Assembly: GCA_903863885.1 (NCBI GenBank)
Contig: CAIPEB010000102.1
Span: 1-41,172 of the forward strand
Origin: an uncultured Planctomycetaceae bacterium
Lineage (GTDB): Bacteria; Planctomycetota; Planctomycetia; Pirellulales; Pirellulaceae
DNA length: 41,172 nt
Reading direction: 5' to 3'
The first letter of the stretch is position 1. Each line of letters starts with the position of its first letter. A program made the translations under genes and the position numbers. The notes under the pieces were generated by a model. The model ran no database searches and was not told the DNA's origin. It was given only the letters and a program-made list of their open reading frames with translations. This document shows, piece by piece, positions 25,192-33,573 of this stretch.

Positions 25192-28098
25192 ATGATAGGC
25201 ATCGCCTTGGCACTTGCGTGCACCGCAATCACCTCAACCCACGAATGGCCGTGCAGGGCAACCGGCGAAATCGCCCGGCAGGAGGGCGGTATCACCTGCG
25301 AAGCCGCTGCCACCGATGAGGCGTCGGGGCGCCATGGCATCGCTGTGCGGGATGTGACTTCGCCAACCGCAACGGCAGTCTTCTCGCGGCAGTGCGACAT
25401 TGTGCCTGGCGGTCACTATCGCATCGAGGCTGATATCAAAACGCTCGGCCTGAACAGTTGCCAAGTCCGCGCCTCGGCCACGTTTCTCGATGCCAATGGC
25501 GCGCCGGTAGGCAAGATCGTCACGGACTGGGCGGTGCTGGCCTTTGACTGGCTGACCTATTCCGGCGAGGGACAGGCACCCGGCCTGGCGCGGAAGGCGG
25601 AAATCCGCTTCGAGGCGACCCTGTCATCGCTGGTGCCCATCGAGGCCGGTCACCGATCCGGCAAGGCGATCGTCGGCGGAATAAGACTCTCCCAGACTCC
25701 ACGCATATCGATATCATCCGGTCGGAAGGGGAACGTGTTCCAGGCGGGCGACACGGTTGCGCTGAACGTTGTCGCCGGCGATGTGCCTACTGATCTGCCA
25801 GGCTTGGTTCTCGCGGTTACGGTGCGTGACTATCGCGACGAGATCGCCGCCCCGCCATTCGAGAGCCCTCTCACCGGCCCGGCGACCCACAGACTTGAGC
25901 TGGGCGCACTGCCGCAGGGGTACTATGCGTGTACCTGGGTTGTCCGCGACTCGGACCGAGAGGTCAGCAAGGGATGCTCGACGTGCGCGGTGGTCCCGCG
26001 GGAGGCCGGCCGGCACTTCGACCAGCGTTCGCCGTTGGCCCTGGACGCCGGTTTTTCCTGGTCCTATTCCCAGAGCGAGGGGCGGCTGGAGGAGGCTGCG
26101 CGGGTCGCCAGGCAGGCGGGCATCGCCTGCCTCAGAGACCGCCTCTCGTGGGCCGAAACGAATCCGGCCAGGGGGCAATTCGACTGGCACCGCTACCTCG
26201 CGTCGGCAAAGGCGCAGGAACGCGAAGGCATCGCGGTCTACCAGATCATCCACGACTGCCCGGCATGGGCGTCATCGCCTCCCAAGGGTTCACCGACCCC
26301 GAACTGCGCGGCGCCATCCGACCTGACCTACGTGTTCGAGTACTTCGAACGAGCAGTGCGGGACTTCGGCCCCGGTGTGGTCGCCTTCGAGATCTGGAAC
26401 GAGCCGGACATCTTTTTCTTCGCGGGCCGGCCTTCGGAGTATTCCGCCATCCTGAAGGCCGCCTACCTCGGATGCCACCGTGGCCGCCCTGAGGTGTACG
26501 TTTTGAACGGGTCGCTGGCCATGCCTGCGGGCAGGTGGTACGAGGCCGCGTTCGAGTCCGGACTGACGCCCTACTTCGACATCTTCAACATGCACTACTA
26601 CGGGCCGACAGATGAGTCACTCGAACGCCTCGCCACAAACAGGGCGATGGCGAAACGCCACGGTGCCGGCGCGAAGCCGTTGTGGATCACGGAAATGGGG
26701 ATTCCGGCCGGGCGGGACGCCAACGGCGGGTATGCCGCGGCGGAGAAGTTGCAGGCTGCCTATCTGGTCCGGGCGTACACACAGTCGATCGGCGAGGGTG
26801 TCGACCGCTTCTTCTATTTCTACATGGCCGAGTTCCTCGAGTGGGGCGCCAGCCTTTGGGGTGTGGTGCATGAGGACTTGACCCCCAAGCCCGCTTATGC
26901 GGCATTGGCATCGCTCACCGATGTACTCGAGGGTTGCGAACCGGTCGGCCGCGCGGACCTCGGTGACGACAAATCTCGCGGGTACCTTTTCTCGACACCC
27001 AAGGGGTATGTGCTGATCGCCTGGAACGCGGCCGGCGGGACGGTTCCGGGAAGCATACGCTTCGGCGCCGCACAGGACATCATGGGGCGGCCGGCGGAGG
27101 GCAAAATGCTCCAGGCCGATCCGGTCGTGCTTCGCAATGTCGATGCAGCGACAGTCAGGCTCCTCGCCAAAGCCGAGGCTCCCGTCCAGCCGACGGTGCC
27201 GTCGCCCGAGGAGTTGGAACGCCTGAGCGTAGTGCTCGACCTGCGTCCGGAGATTTCCGGCGACGCGCTGCCCGGCGACCCGGCACGCAAGGAGACGCCG
27301 CTCATCGCCCCCGGTGTCAAGCTCACGCTGCACGCCAGGGCGCACAACTTCGGCAGGAGCCCGGCCGGAGTGACTCCTCGCATCGAGGCCCCCGAGGGCT
27401 TCAACGCCTCGGGCAAACTTGCCCCCGTCGAGCTTGCGCCGATGGAGATGCACGAGTGGCTTGTAGAAGTCATGCCGGGCGGAATGAAACCCGGTGTCGA
27501 ATATGTGATAAGCCTGCGAGCCGATAGCGCCGGCCATGATGTTTCGCCGGCAGTCCTACGAATCGGCGCGAAGCCGGAACTGATCCAACCGGTCCGAGAG
27601 CACGCCCTTGGCCCGACTGCCACCGGCGCGGAATGGGGACTGATGTCGGGTCCCGGGGTGACCTTCACCAAGGGCTCCGACGACGACGGTCCCGGTGCGG
27701 CGTCAACGCTCGCGCTGGCAATGACGATGCCGGACCACGGCAACCGTTGGGCCGTCGCGGTGAGGGATCTTGGCGCGGACGACCGCCTGCCGGATCACTC
27801 GGGAGTTGATCTGTGGTTTCGCGCGGACACTCCGGTGGCCGAGGACATGGTGCTGATCCTGACGGAGAATAACGGAGCTCAGTACATGTATACGGTCCGC
27901 TCTGCGATGAAGTCCGCGGAGTGGCGGCAGGTCAGAGCTCTGTTCACGCAGTTCGAATTGAACCGGGGTGTTTCGCGCGATGACAACGACCGGCTGGACC
28001 TTGACAAGGTAACCAAGTTCCAGGTCGGCGTGTCAGCCCAAGGACCTGCGACAGAGATCCGCTACCGCTTCGCCGCAGTGCGGCTATTGGCGTTTTGA
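25192..28098 (+). CDS. Secreted clan GH-A glycoside hydrolase (GH39-like)
   Basis: The ATG at 25192 follows GGAG with a 7-nt spacer and opens a short signal peptide (MIGIALALACTAITS); an in-frame ATG at 25093 is unlikely. The product has 968 residues. An N-terminal beta-sandwich region (to about 270) is followed by a TIM-barrel domain (about 285-590). This carries the clan GH-A acid/base in FEIWNEPDIFFF (Glu404) and the nucleophile in PLWITEMGIP (Glu501), about 97 residues apart, as in retaining clan GH-A enzymes. The C-terminal parts are beta-sandwich-like; the last (about 850-968) resembles a carbohydrate-binding jelly roll. The closest family by eye is GH39 (beta-xylosidase / iduronidase-like), but GH5-, GH30- or GH51-related assignment is possible. 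It lies upstream of a GH127 gene on the same strand. Confidence 0.82.
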   Translation: MIGIALALACTAITSTHEWPCRATGEIARQEGGITCEAAATDEASGRHGIAVRDVTSPTATAVFSRQCDIVPGGHYRIEADIKTLGLNSCQVRASATFLDANGAPVGKIVTDWAVLAFDWLTYSGEGQAPGLARKAEIRFEATLSSLVPIEAGHRSGKAIVGGIRLSQTPRISISSGRKGNVFQAGDTVALNVVAGDVPTDLPGLVLAVTVRDYRDEIAAPPFESPLTGPATHRLELGALPQGYYACTWVVRDSDREVSKGCSTCAVVPREAGRHFDQRSPLALDAGFSWSYSQSEGRLEEAARVARQAGIACLRDRLSWAETNPARGQFDWHRYLASAKAQEREGIAVYQIIHDCPAWASSPPKGSPTPNCAAPSDLTYVFEYFERAVRDFGPGVVAFEIWNEPDIFFFAGRPSEYSAILKAAYLGCHRGRPEVYVLNGSLAMPAGRWYEAAFESGLTPYFDIFNMHYYGPTDESLERLATNRAMAKRHGAGAKPLWITEMGIPAGRDANGGYAAAEKLQAAYLVRAYTQSIGEGVDRFFYFYMAEFLEWGASLWGVVHEDLTPKPAYAALASLTDVLEGCEPVGRADLGDDKSRGYLFSTPKGYVLIAWNAAGGTVPGSIRFGAAQDIMGRPAEGKMLQADPVVLRNVDAATVRLLAKAEAPVQPTVPSPEELERLSVVLDLRPEISGDALPGDPARKETPLIAPGVKLTLHARAHNFGRSPAGVTPRIEAPEGFNASGKLAPVELAPMEMHEWLVEVMPGGMKPGVEYVISLRADSAGHDVSPAVLRIGAKPELIQPVREHALGPTATGAEWGLMSGPGVTFTKGSDDDGPGAASTLALAMTMPDHGNRWAVAVRDLGADDRLPDHSGVDLWFRADTPVAEDMVLILTENNGAQYMYTVRSAMKSAEWRQVRALFTQFELNRGVSRDDNDRLDLDKVTKFQVGVSAQGPATEIRYRFAAVRLLAF

Positions 28099-28670
28099 AC
28101 GGGCACAGAGAAGACGCCCACCGACAACGCGGCGCGAGTTGTTCCGCCGGCCGCACCATGCTGTCCGCCGATCAACTTCGCCCTCTCGCTTGCGGCAGGG
28201 TCGGCAATGAGCGGCACCGAGTTCCGAGGAGGATGAGTCGCACGTCTCATACGTTTTCGGAGGGGCCTTCGACCCGCTCACGCAAAGATTGCGAGCGGGA
28301 CGGCCACCCCCTGCTGAAATCCGACATGATCGTCTTTCTTCTCGCCGGGCCGGCTCATCGGCAATTCTTCACGCAGCACAGCAGGGCGAAGGCGGAGCCG
28401 CGTTGAGGGAGGCAACGCCGCACGGCAATTGGCCTCGCTGCGGGAAGTTCCGTGGCACCAGCAATCCGCGCCGTGATTATTTGCTCATGTTCAAGTGGAT
28501 CTGGTATTTTTACGCAGCGGACCTCAGGTCCGGGTGACCGTGAAGATCCGCGCGCTCATCGGTTACTCGCTGCTTTCCACCGCCTGACACGAAAGTTGTT
28601 GCTTCGCCTTTGTCGTCGTGCGGTAGACTGCGGTGGACGTTGTTCGCAGAAGATTTCTGGAGCCCCTGGC
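28099..28670 (+). other. 572-bp gap between the two glycoside hydrolase genes
   Basis: No protein family is recognisable here on either strand. The only regular structure I see is the palindrome at 28519-28531. The gap is long for an operon, so the GH127 gene probably has its own promoter. Confidence 0.5.
28519..28531. promoter_or_regulatory. Inverted repeat GGACCT-C-AGGTCC, possible operator
   Basis: A perfect 6-bp inverted repeat around a single base, 140 bp upstream of the GH127 start codon. Its size and position fit a regulator binding site, but no transcription factor for sugars is encoded nearby. Confidence 0.3.
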
Positions 28671-30755
28671 ATGTCACGGATTCTCAGCAGATTGAAGGCC
28701 GTCGTCGATCAGCCGGTCACTTGCGTCGTCGTTGGCGTGGTTTTGCTGTTGATCAGCGTTCAACCCTGCGAAGCTCAATCAGCGACTTCAGGGCCATCGG
28801 GTGAATCTCTCGAGACCCGGTTCTATGCCAATGCTGCACTGCGACCAGCCGGGATGAAGTCGGTCTGCTGGACGAGAGGCTTCTGGGCCGATCGGTACGC
28901 GCTGTGTCGCGACACGATCGTACCGGAAATGAAGCAGGCTTTGTTAACGCCGGAGAACGCGGCCTGCCTGTCCAATTTCCGCATCGGGGCCGGCCTGGAA
29001 AAGGGCAAGCATCAGGGGACCTTCTGGGGCGACGGCGACTGCTACAAGTGGATCGAGGCGATTGCGTGGTTGTATGCCATCGGGCGAGATCCGGCGCTCG
29101 ACCGCGAAATGGACCATTGGATTGGACTGATCGCCAAGACACAGGCACCGGACGGATACATCAGCACACAAATCCAACTCGACCCGGCCAAGAAGCGGTG
29201 GGAGAACCTGAACCACCACGAACTTTACAACATGGGCCACTTGATGACGGCCGCCAGCGTCCACGCTCAGGCCACCGGGAAACAGACCTTCCTGGGAGTA
29301 GCCCGCAAAGCGGCCGACTATCTCGACGGCGTCTTTTCCCCACGCCCGCCGGAACTGGCCCACATGGATTTCAATCCCTCCCACATCATGGGCCTGATGG
29401 ACCTGTACCGCGCGACCGGCGAGGAACGCTATTTGAAGCTGGCGAATGTCTTCATCACGATGCGCGGATCGCAGCCCGTGCCGTCCTTCTCCAAGCGGAA
29501 CTTACAGGCGCAGCCGGGTGACCAGACCCAGGACCGCATGCCTCTTCGCCGCGAGACGTCGGCCGTCGGCCACGCCGTCACCGGTGGGTACCTGTACTGC
29601 GGCGCTGCTGACCTGGTCGCCGAGACGGGTGAAAAAACGCTGGACGAAGCGCTGGTGCGGATTTGGGACGACATGACACAGAAGAAGATGTATGTGACCG
29701 GCGGCAACGGCGCAATCCGGCAGGGAGTTTCGATCCGCAAGGACCCCGTGCACGAGGCATTTGGCTTTGCCTATGACCTGCCGCCGCGAGTGGGCTACAA
29801 CGAGACCTGTGCCAACATCGCCGCCGCCATGTTTGGCTGGCGCATGCTGCTGTTAGAGGGTGACCCACGGTACGCCGATGTGATGGAGCGGGTCCTGTAC
29901 AACTCCATGCTCTCGGCCATGAGCCTCGACGGCAAAAGTTATTGTTACTGCAATCCGCTGGAACGCCGCCGCGGAGTACCGCTGGAACACAACGACACCG
30001 AGCACCGCTGGGTAACGCACACCTGCTATTGCTGCCCGCCCTCCGTGGCGCGCACGCTGGCCCGACTGCACACCTACGCCTACTCCTGGTCGCCCGACGG
30101 CGGCTTGTGGGTCAATCTATATGGCGGCAACACGCTCGATCAGCCGGTGCCGGGCGGCGACCGGTGGCGACTGACGCAGACGACCGACTATCCGTGGGAT
30201 GGCAGTGTGCAATTTGAGATTCTCGAAGCGCCGGCTAAACCTGCGGCGCTGAACCTGCGGATCCCCGCCTGGGGCGAGGGAGCAACGATTTCCGTTAACG
30301 GCGTCGCCGGGGAAGTCGGCACAAAGCCGGGAAACTATGCCCGGCTCGAACGGACATGGAAGGCCGGGGACTCGGTCACCCTGACGCTGCCGATGGATGT
30401 TCAGATGCTGGCAGCCGATCCTCTGGTGGCCCAGGCCAAGGGACAGGCGGCCGTACAGCGCGGCCCGCTCGTCTACTGCCTCGAATCGGCGGATCTGCCC
30501 GATGGCCTCAGCATCAACCGCGTCTTATTGCCTCGCGACGCCAAATGGACGATTGGCAAACAGGACGCACTTCTGGGCGGCGTGGTTGTACTGAAAACCG
30601 AGGCGATGACGCTGCCGCACAGTGAACCGTCCACGGGACTTTACCACCGTCTGGTCGCCGGCCCCCTGACGCCCCAGCCGATCCAGCTGATTCCCTACTA
30701 CGCCTGGAACAACCGCGGTTCAGTCGATATGTCGGTGTGGCTGCCGTTGCGTTAA
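28671..30755 (+). CDS. Secreted GH127 beta-L-arabinofuranosidase (DUF1680)
   Basis: The ATG at 28671 is preceded by GGAG (8-nt spacer) and starts a signal peptide (CVVVGVVLLLISVQPCEA); upstream in-frame codons are not protein-like. The product has 694 residues, the usual GH127 size. Compared with HypBA1 of Bifidobacterium, the active-site set is complete: acid/base Glu362 in HEAFG (HypBA1 Glu322), zinc ligands Glu378 and Cys380 in NETCAN (Glu338, Cys340), and Cys454-Cys455 in CYCCPPSVAR (Cys417 nucleophile, Cys418). The spacing differs by only three residues. It should release L-arabinofuranose from beta-1,2-arabinosides such as those on hydroxyproline-rich plant glycoproteins, probably outside the cytoplasm. 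Related families GH137, GH142 and GH146 also exist, so exact specificity is open. Confidence 0.92.
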   Translation: MSRILSRLKAVVDQPVTCVVVGVVLLLISVQPCEAQSATSGPSGESLETRFYANAALRPAGMKSVCWTRGFWADRYALCRDTIVPEMKQALLTPENAACLSNFRIGAGLEKGKHQGTFWGDGDCYKWIEAIAWLYAIGRDPALDREMDHWIGLIAKTQAPDGYISTQIQLDPAKKRWENLNHHELYNMGHLMTAASVHAQATGKQTFLGVARKAADYLDGVFSPRPPELAHMDFNPSHIMGLMDLYRATGEERYLKLANVFITMRGSQPVPSFSKRNLQAQPGDQTQDRMPLRRETSAVGHAVTGGYLYCGAADLVAETGEKTLDEALVRIWDDMTQKKMYVTGGNGAIRQGVSIRKDPVHEAFGFAYDLPPRVGYNETCANIAAAMFGWRMLLLEGDPRYADVMERVLYNSMLSAMSLDGKSYCYCNPLERRRGVPLEHNDTEHRWVTHTCYCCPPSVARTLARLHTYAYSWSPDGGLWVNLYGGNTLDQPVPGGDRWRLTQTTDYPWDGSVQFEILEAPAKPAALNLRIPAWGEGATISVNGVAGEVGTKPGNYARLERTWKAGDSVTLTLPMDVQMLAADPLVAQAKGQAAVQRGPLVYCLESADLPDGLSINRVLLPRDAKWTIGKQDALLGGVVVLKTEAMTLPHSEPSTGLYHRLVAGPLTPQPIQLIPYYAWNNRGSVDMSVWLPLR

Positions 30756-30777
30756 GAACCCCGGGCTGGAGACTGCC

Positions 30778-31197
30778 TCACTTGATCCGGCAATCGATGG
30801 GTGACGCACGTATGAGAGGTTCTGATGCCAGCATGCGCTGGCTCAAACTGATCCAGTCAAGCAGCGACTCGTTTCGGATCGGTTCCGAGAAGCAAGACTC
30901 GACGGGCATTCCCGCGCGCTCCGACAACCGCTCCGCCGGCTGATCGCCTATCACGAGGACCAGGGGGTTCCGCTCCAGACGCAGGCTCTCGATGAATCGC
31001 GCAACGACACCGTCTCGCTGTGTCCAAAGGATGTCGCACGAGATTATGAGAATGTGGGGGTTCAGAGCGACAACGCGGCTGAGGCATTCGGCGGGATTCG
31101 CTGCCGAGAACGCGCGAAACCCTCGCCTGGAAAAGAAGCGACACACTTCGCTGCGGCGTTCTTCGTTCTCGTCGGCGACCAGTAGGCTGGTATTCAT
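30778..31197 (-). CDS. Stand-alone degenerate receiver-domain protein
   Basis: The gene starts at the second of two adjacent ATGs, 5 nt after GGAGG; the first, at 31200, is only 2 nt from it. About 139 residues form a single CheY-like fold: LLVADENEERR for strand 1, PHILIISCDI for strand 3, LVLVIGD for strand 4 and SEPIRNESL after strand 5. In the canonical alignment the phospho-accepting Asp is Ser (ILIIS) and the conserved Lys-Pro is Glu-Pro, so phosphorylation by the usual chemistry is unlikely. No output domain is present. It lies 58 bp downstream of the FixJ-like gene at 31256 on the same strand, so they are probably co-transcribed. It may be a pseudo-receiver acting by protein contact, or a decaying paralogue. 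Confidence 0.7.
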   Translation of the reverse strand: MNTSLLVADENEERRSEVCRFFSRRGFRAFSAANPAECLSRVVALNPHILIISCDILWTQRDGVVARFIESLRLERNPLVLVIGDQPAERLSERAGMPVESCFSEPIRNESLLDWISLSQRMLASEPLIRASPIDCRIK

Positions 31198-31255
31198 CAT
31201 GGCCTCCCATACCTGCCGTTTTCATTGAGACGCGGCTTGTCGCCTTGCATCTGTC

Positions 31256-31972
31256 TCAAGAAGCGGAACGAAACCCTGGGCTGGCGAGTTCCTGGCGCTG
31301 GCCATGCCCTGGCTCCTCCCAGGAACCAGAGGTGGCCGAGAACTTCCACGAGCATGCCTCATCATGCTGCTTCTCGTTCTGACAGACATGAAACAGTTCT
31401 TCGACAGAGCACAGCCCGAGCTTGGCGGCAATTCGTTGTCGGCAAAGTTGCACCGTCCTGCGTGAGACGCCAATCTGCGCGGCGATTCGCCGCAGGTCAG
31501 AGGTTTCCTTGAGCTTTTCGAAGACTTCGATTTCACGACGAGTCAACCGCTTCAACTGTTGTTCGAGCGTGCTTCGCAGCTTACGCTGCGCGAGACGGTG
31601 CGAAGAGAGCCTGACACCTTGCTGGATAGCCTCTGCTAACTCGGTGTGATCAGCCGGCTTTTCGAATACCTCAAGTGCGCCTCCCTGAATCGCACGAACA
31701 GCGAGAGAAACGGAACCGTGCGAGGAGACGAAGATCACAGGCAATACCGATCCGATCCCCTGCAGGTGGTGCTGAATCTGCAAGCCGCTCGTGTCCCAGA
31801 CTCGAAACTCAGAGATAAGACACCCCGGCGTGTCCTCGCGGTACGAGTTCAGAAACTCATTGCCGGAATCAAAGGCCTGTACTTTCAGGCTCAGCGACTC
31901 ACCCAGCTGCTTGTAAGCGGTCCGGCACGTCGGGTCGCCATCGACCACGAACAGTGTGGCATCGGACGCCAT
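31256..31972 (-). CDS. FixJ-like response regulator with Asp-to-Glu substitution at the phosphosite
   Basis: A near-perfect ribosome site (AAGGGAGGTGA) precedes the ATG at 31972; the product has 238 residues. The receiver domain (1-125) keeps Asp11 in VVDGD, Ser83 in VIFVSSH and Lys105 in VFEKPAD. At the phospho-accepting position, however, the sequence reads CLISEFRVWDTSGL, with Glu55 where FixJ-like proteins have Asp in CLVLDVRMPG, and Trp59 in place of the conserved Pro. A LuxR-type helix-turn-helix follows (about 143-195, LTRREIEVFEKL then IGVSRRTVQLCRQRI). Glu at this position often mimics phosphorylation, so the protein may be constitutively active; that is inference. It is closely matched by the gene at 34616 (Glu55, Trp59). 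The broken NusG-like gene lies 18 bp upstream. Confidence 0.88.
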   Translation of the reverse strand: MASDATLFVVDGDPTCRTAYKQLGESLSLKVQAFDSGNEFLNSYREDTPGCLISEFRVWDTSGLQIQHHLQGIGSVLPVIFVSSHGSVSLAVRAIQGGALEVFEKPADHTELAEAIQQGVRLSSHRLAQRKLRSTLEQQLKRLTRREIEVFEKLKETSDLRRIAAQIGVSRRTVQLCRQRIAAKLGLCSVEELFHVCQNEKQHDEACSWKFSATSGSWEEPGHGQRQELASPGFRSAS

Positions 31973-31990
31973 AAACTCACCTCCCTTTTT

Positions 31991-32528
31991 TCAGAGAATT
32001 GCCTCTACCCAATCCTGATCCGTGGCAACGGGAGCCCCTTGCTGCAGAAAGCAAACGGTCACCGGCAGGCGATACCGCCCTCGCCGCTCCATCACCACCC
32101 CACCATTCCCGCCAGCGAGCCCTCGGTGACTCGCCTTCTCTGGCCCTCGGAAAGCCTTTCCTCCGCCGCCGCCGGTTCTCGGCTTTCGATCATCGTCGTC
32201 AGTCGCAGCAAGTCGCGCGCAACTCTTCCGACTGCGGCATGAAGAGGCACGCGAACACACGGTTTGTGGTCAACAATTGAACTCGTTCATCTCCTTCGGT
32301 AGACACAAAGACGTGTCCGAGAAACGACCGCAGGCAGCGGTTTGTCTTGTATCGGCCGCAGCAAGCCGTCCATGGCATTAGCGGCAGGTAGAAAGGAAAC
32401 GACGTAGCCAGCAGGTCGGCGGCCAACGCTCCTTCCTGGCGTTTCCCGGTGAAGAACACCCACCACGCCGGTTCGCGATCTCCTAAGGCGGATAACCGAG
32501 AAGCCATTCCGGGTACACCGACCCGCAA
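31991..32528 (-). pseudogene. NusG-like transcription antiterminator broken by two frameshifts
   Basis: Three successive minus-strand frames reconstruct one NusG-family protein of about 178 residues. The NGN domain (from 32528 or 32504) reads WWVFFTGKRQEGALAADLL, then FYLPLMPW, LGHVFV and LLTTNRVFACLFMPQSEEL. A second frame continues RDLLRLTTMIESREPAAAEE and then GSLAGMVG. A third gives GVVMERRGRYRLPVTV and FLQQGAPVATDQDWVEAIL, the KOW end, with its stop at 31991. The shifts are near 32212-32225 and 32095-32102, each consistent with loss of one base. The second lies in a G-run (GGTGGGGTGG). Planctomycete NusG-like specialists often regulate long polysaccharide operons. It would have headed the transcript with the regulators at 31256 and 30778. 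Confidence 0.8.
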
Positions 32529-33360
32529 CTATTTGACCGACCGATACCCGCAATCGCTGCCATGACTTCACCTGCTGCCTGATCCAGAGAAGTCCAAAGC
32601 CCGTGCCCACTCCTGACCGCACGATTGCGCATGACTCCGAGCGAATTCGAGAAATTGCCTTTGCCTTTCGCTCCCCAGCATCGCTCGCGACTGCATTCGC
32701 GGCATTAGATTGGAGTACCGCAATCCGCTGATCAGGAAGACACATTAATGTTTGCAGATTGTCTTAAGCACGCAATTGCCGGCAAGGGTGGTTCTTGTCT
32801 GGCAGGATCTGCTACCTCCCGTGGGCGCGCATGGCCTACGACTAGGCTTTCCCCCCAGACCCACCGCCCGGATCTTGCAGCGGATTAAGGTCGCAAGTGC
32901 CTTAAGAACCACGGAACGCATTTGAATATATAAGTTCATCCTCCCGCACGCGGGAGTGTCGGGACCGCGTCCGGACAGGGTGAGTGCAACCATTCCCGCA
33001 GGGCCGGTCCGACTTTCCCCAAGGGAGAGTGGATTCTGAAACGCCTTCTCGGTGTTCATCAGGTCCATGCTGGCTTCCTTACCGCCAGCAGAGCTGCCCA
33101 GGCAGTTTCCGGCAGCGTTCCCGCGCAAGCCGAAACGACGATCGCCGGCGCGCACTCCAACTTGACACACCCCGAATCCGTCGCGGATCGCGATCGTCGC
33201 ACAGACAATCGCGGTCAACGCCCAACTGAGACACAGCATTGCGCCCAGTCGAACGAGCGTTGCGCGAACCTCATACGAGGGCAAGATCTTCGCGGTGGAT
33301 TCCGCGAAAAACCGCCGTGGAGAGTTTCTTATTCATTGACGACTAGGGAGGCCTTCACCA
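32529..33360. other. Gap of about 830 bp with an interspersed repeat and no recognised gene
   Basis: A 179-codon minus-strand frame crosses this area (32745-33284), but it starts with TTG, runs through the repeat at 32936-33050 and matches no family I know, so I did not call it. Nothing else is recognisable between the NusG-like remnant and the small ORF at 33361. Confidence 0.5.
32936..33050 (-). repeat. Interspersed planctomycete-type repeat, copy 1
   Basis: Read on the minus strand this segment has a centre ACTCTCCCTTGGGGAAAG, then GTCCGGACGCGGTCCCGACA, and ends TGCGGGAGGATGAA. The plus-strand segment at 40840-40955 has the same order of elements (TTCTCCCCTTGGGGAGAG, CCCGGACACCGTCGCG, TTGCGGGAGGGTGAA). 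They are diverged copies of a short dispersed element with a CTCCC-TTGG-GGAG hairpin core, a kind common between planctomycete genes. No transposase is nearby. Confidence 0.6.
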
Positions 33361-33447
33361 ATGATGGCGGCAACACTTCGATTCCGTTCCGTTTCATGGG
33401 CGGGACAGATATCGAATCTGTTTACGTATGAATTTGCGGCAGATTAG
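33361..33447 (+). CDS. Possible 28-residue small protein or leader peptide
   Basis: An ATG at 33361 follows AGGGAGG (33345-33351) at a 9-nt spacing, a better ribosome site than that of the regulator gene downstream. The frame encodes 28 residues (beginning MMAATLRFRSV) and ends at TAG 33445-33447, shortly before the first possible GTG of the FixJ-like gene. It could be a leader peptide or a short coupled ORF. There is no homology support, and it may be chance. Confidence 0.25.
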   Translation: MMAATLRFRSVSWAGQISNLFTYEFAAD

Positions 33448-33573
33448 CGCGACAGGAACGGAGTGCGCCCGCCACAGCGCTGGCTCCGGCAATGCCGCAA
33501 CGCCACCATTCGGCAAATCGCGAGGGAACGTCCTCGCCGCATACCACAACGGACCAGAGTCGAGAGATTGGGC

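Noticed and set aside
26617-27743. Two long minus-strand frames inside the GH39-like gene.
   Set aside because: Antisense shadows of a gene with both catalytic Glu residues in place.
32745-33284. 179-codon minus-strand frame with a hydrophobic start.
   Set aside because: TTG start, runs through the dispersed repeat and has no family match; kept only as a note in the gap.
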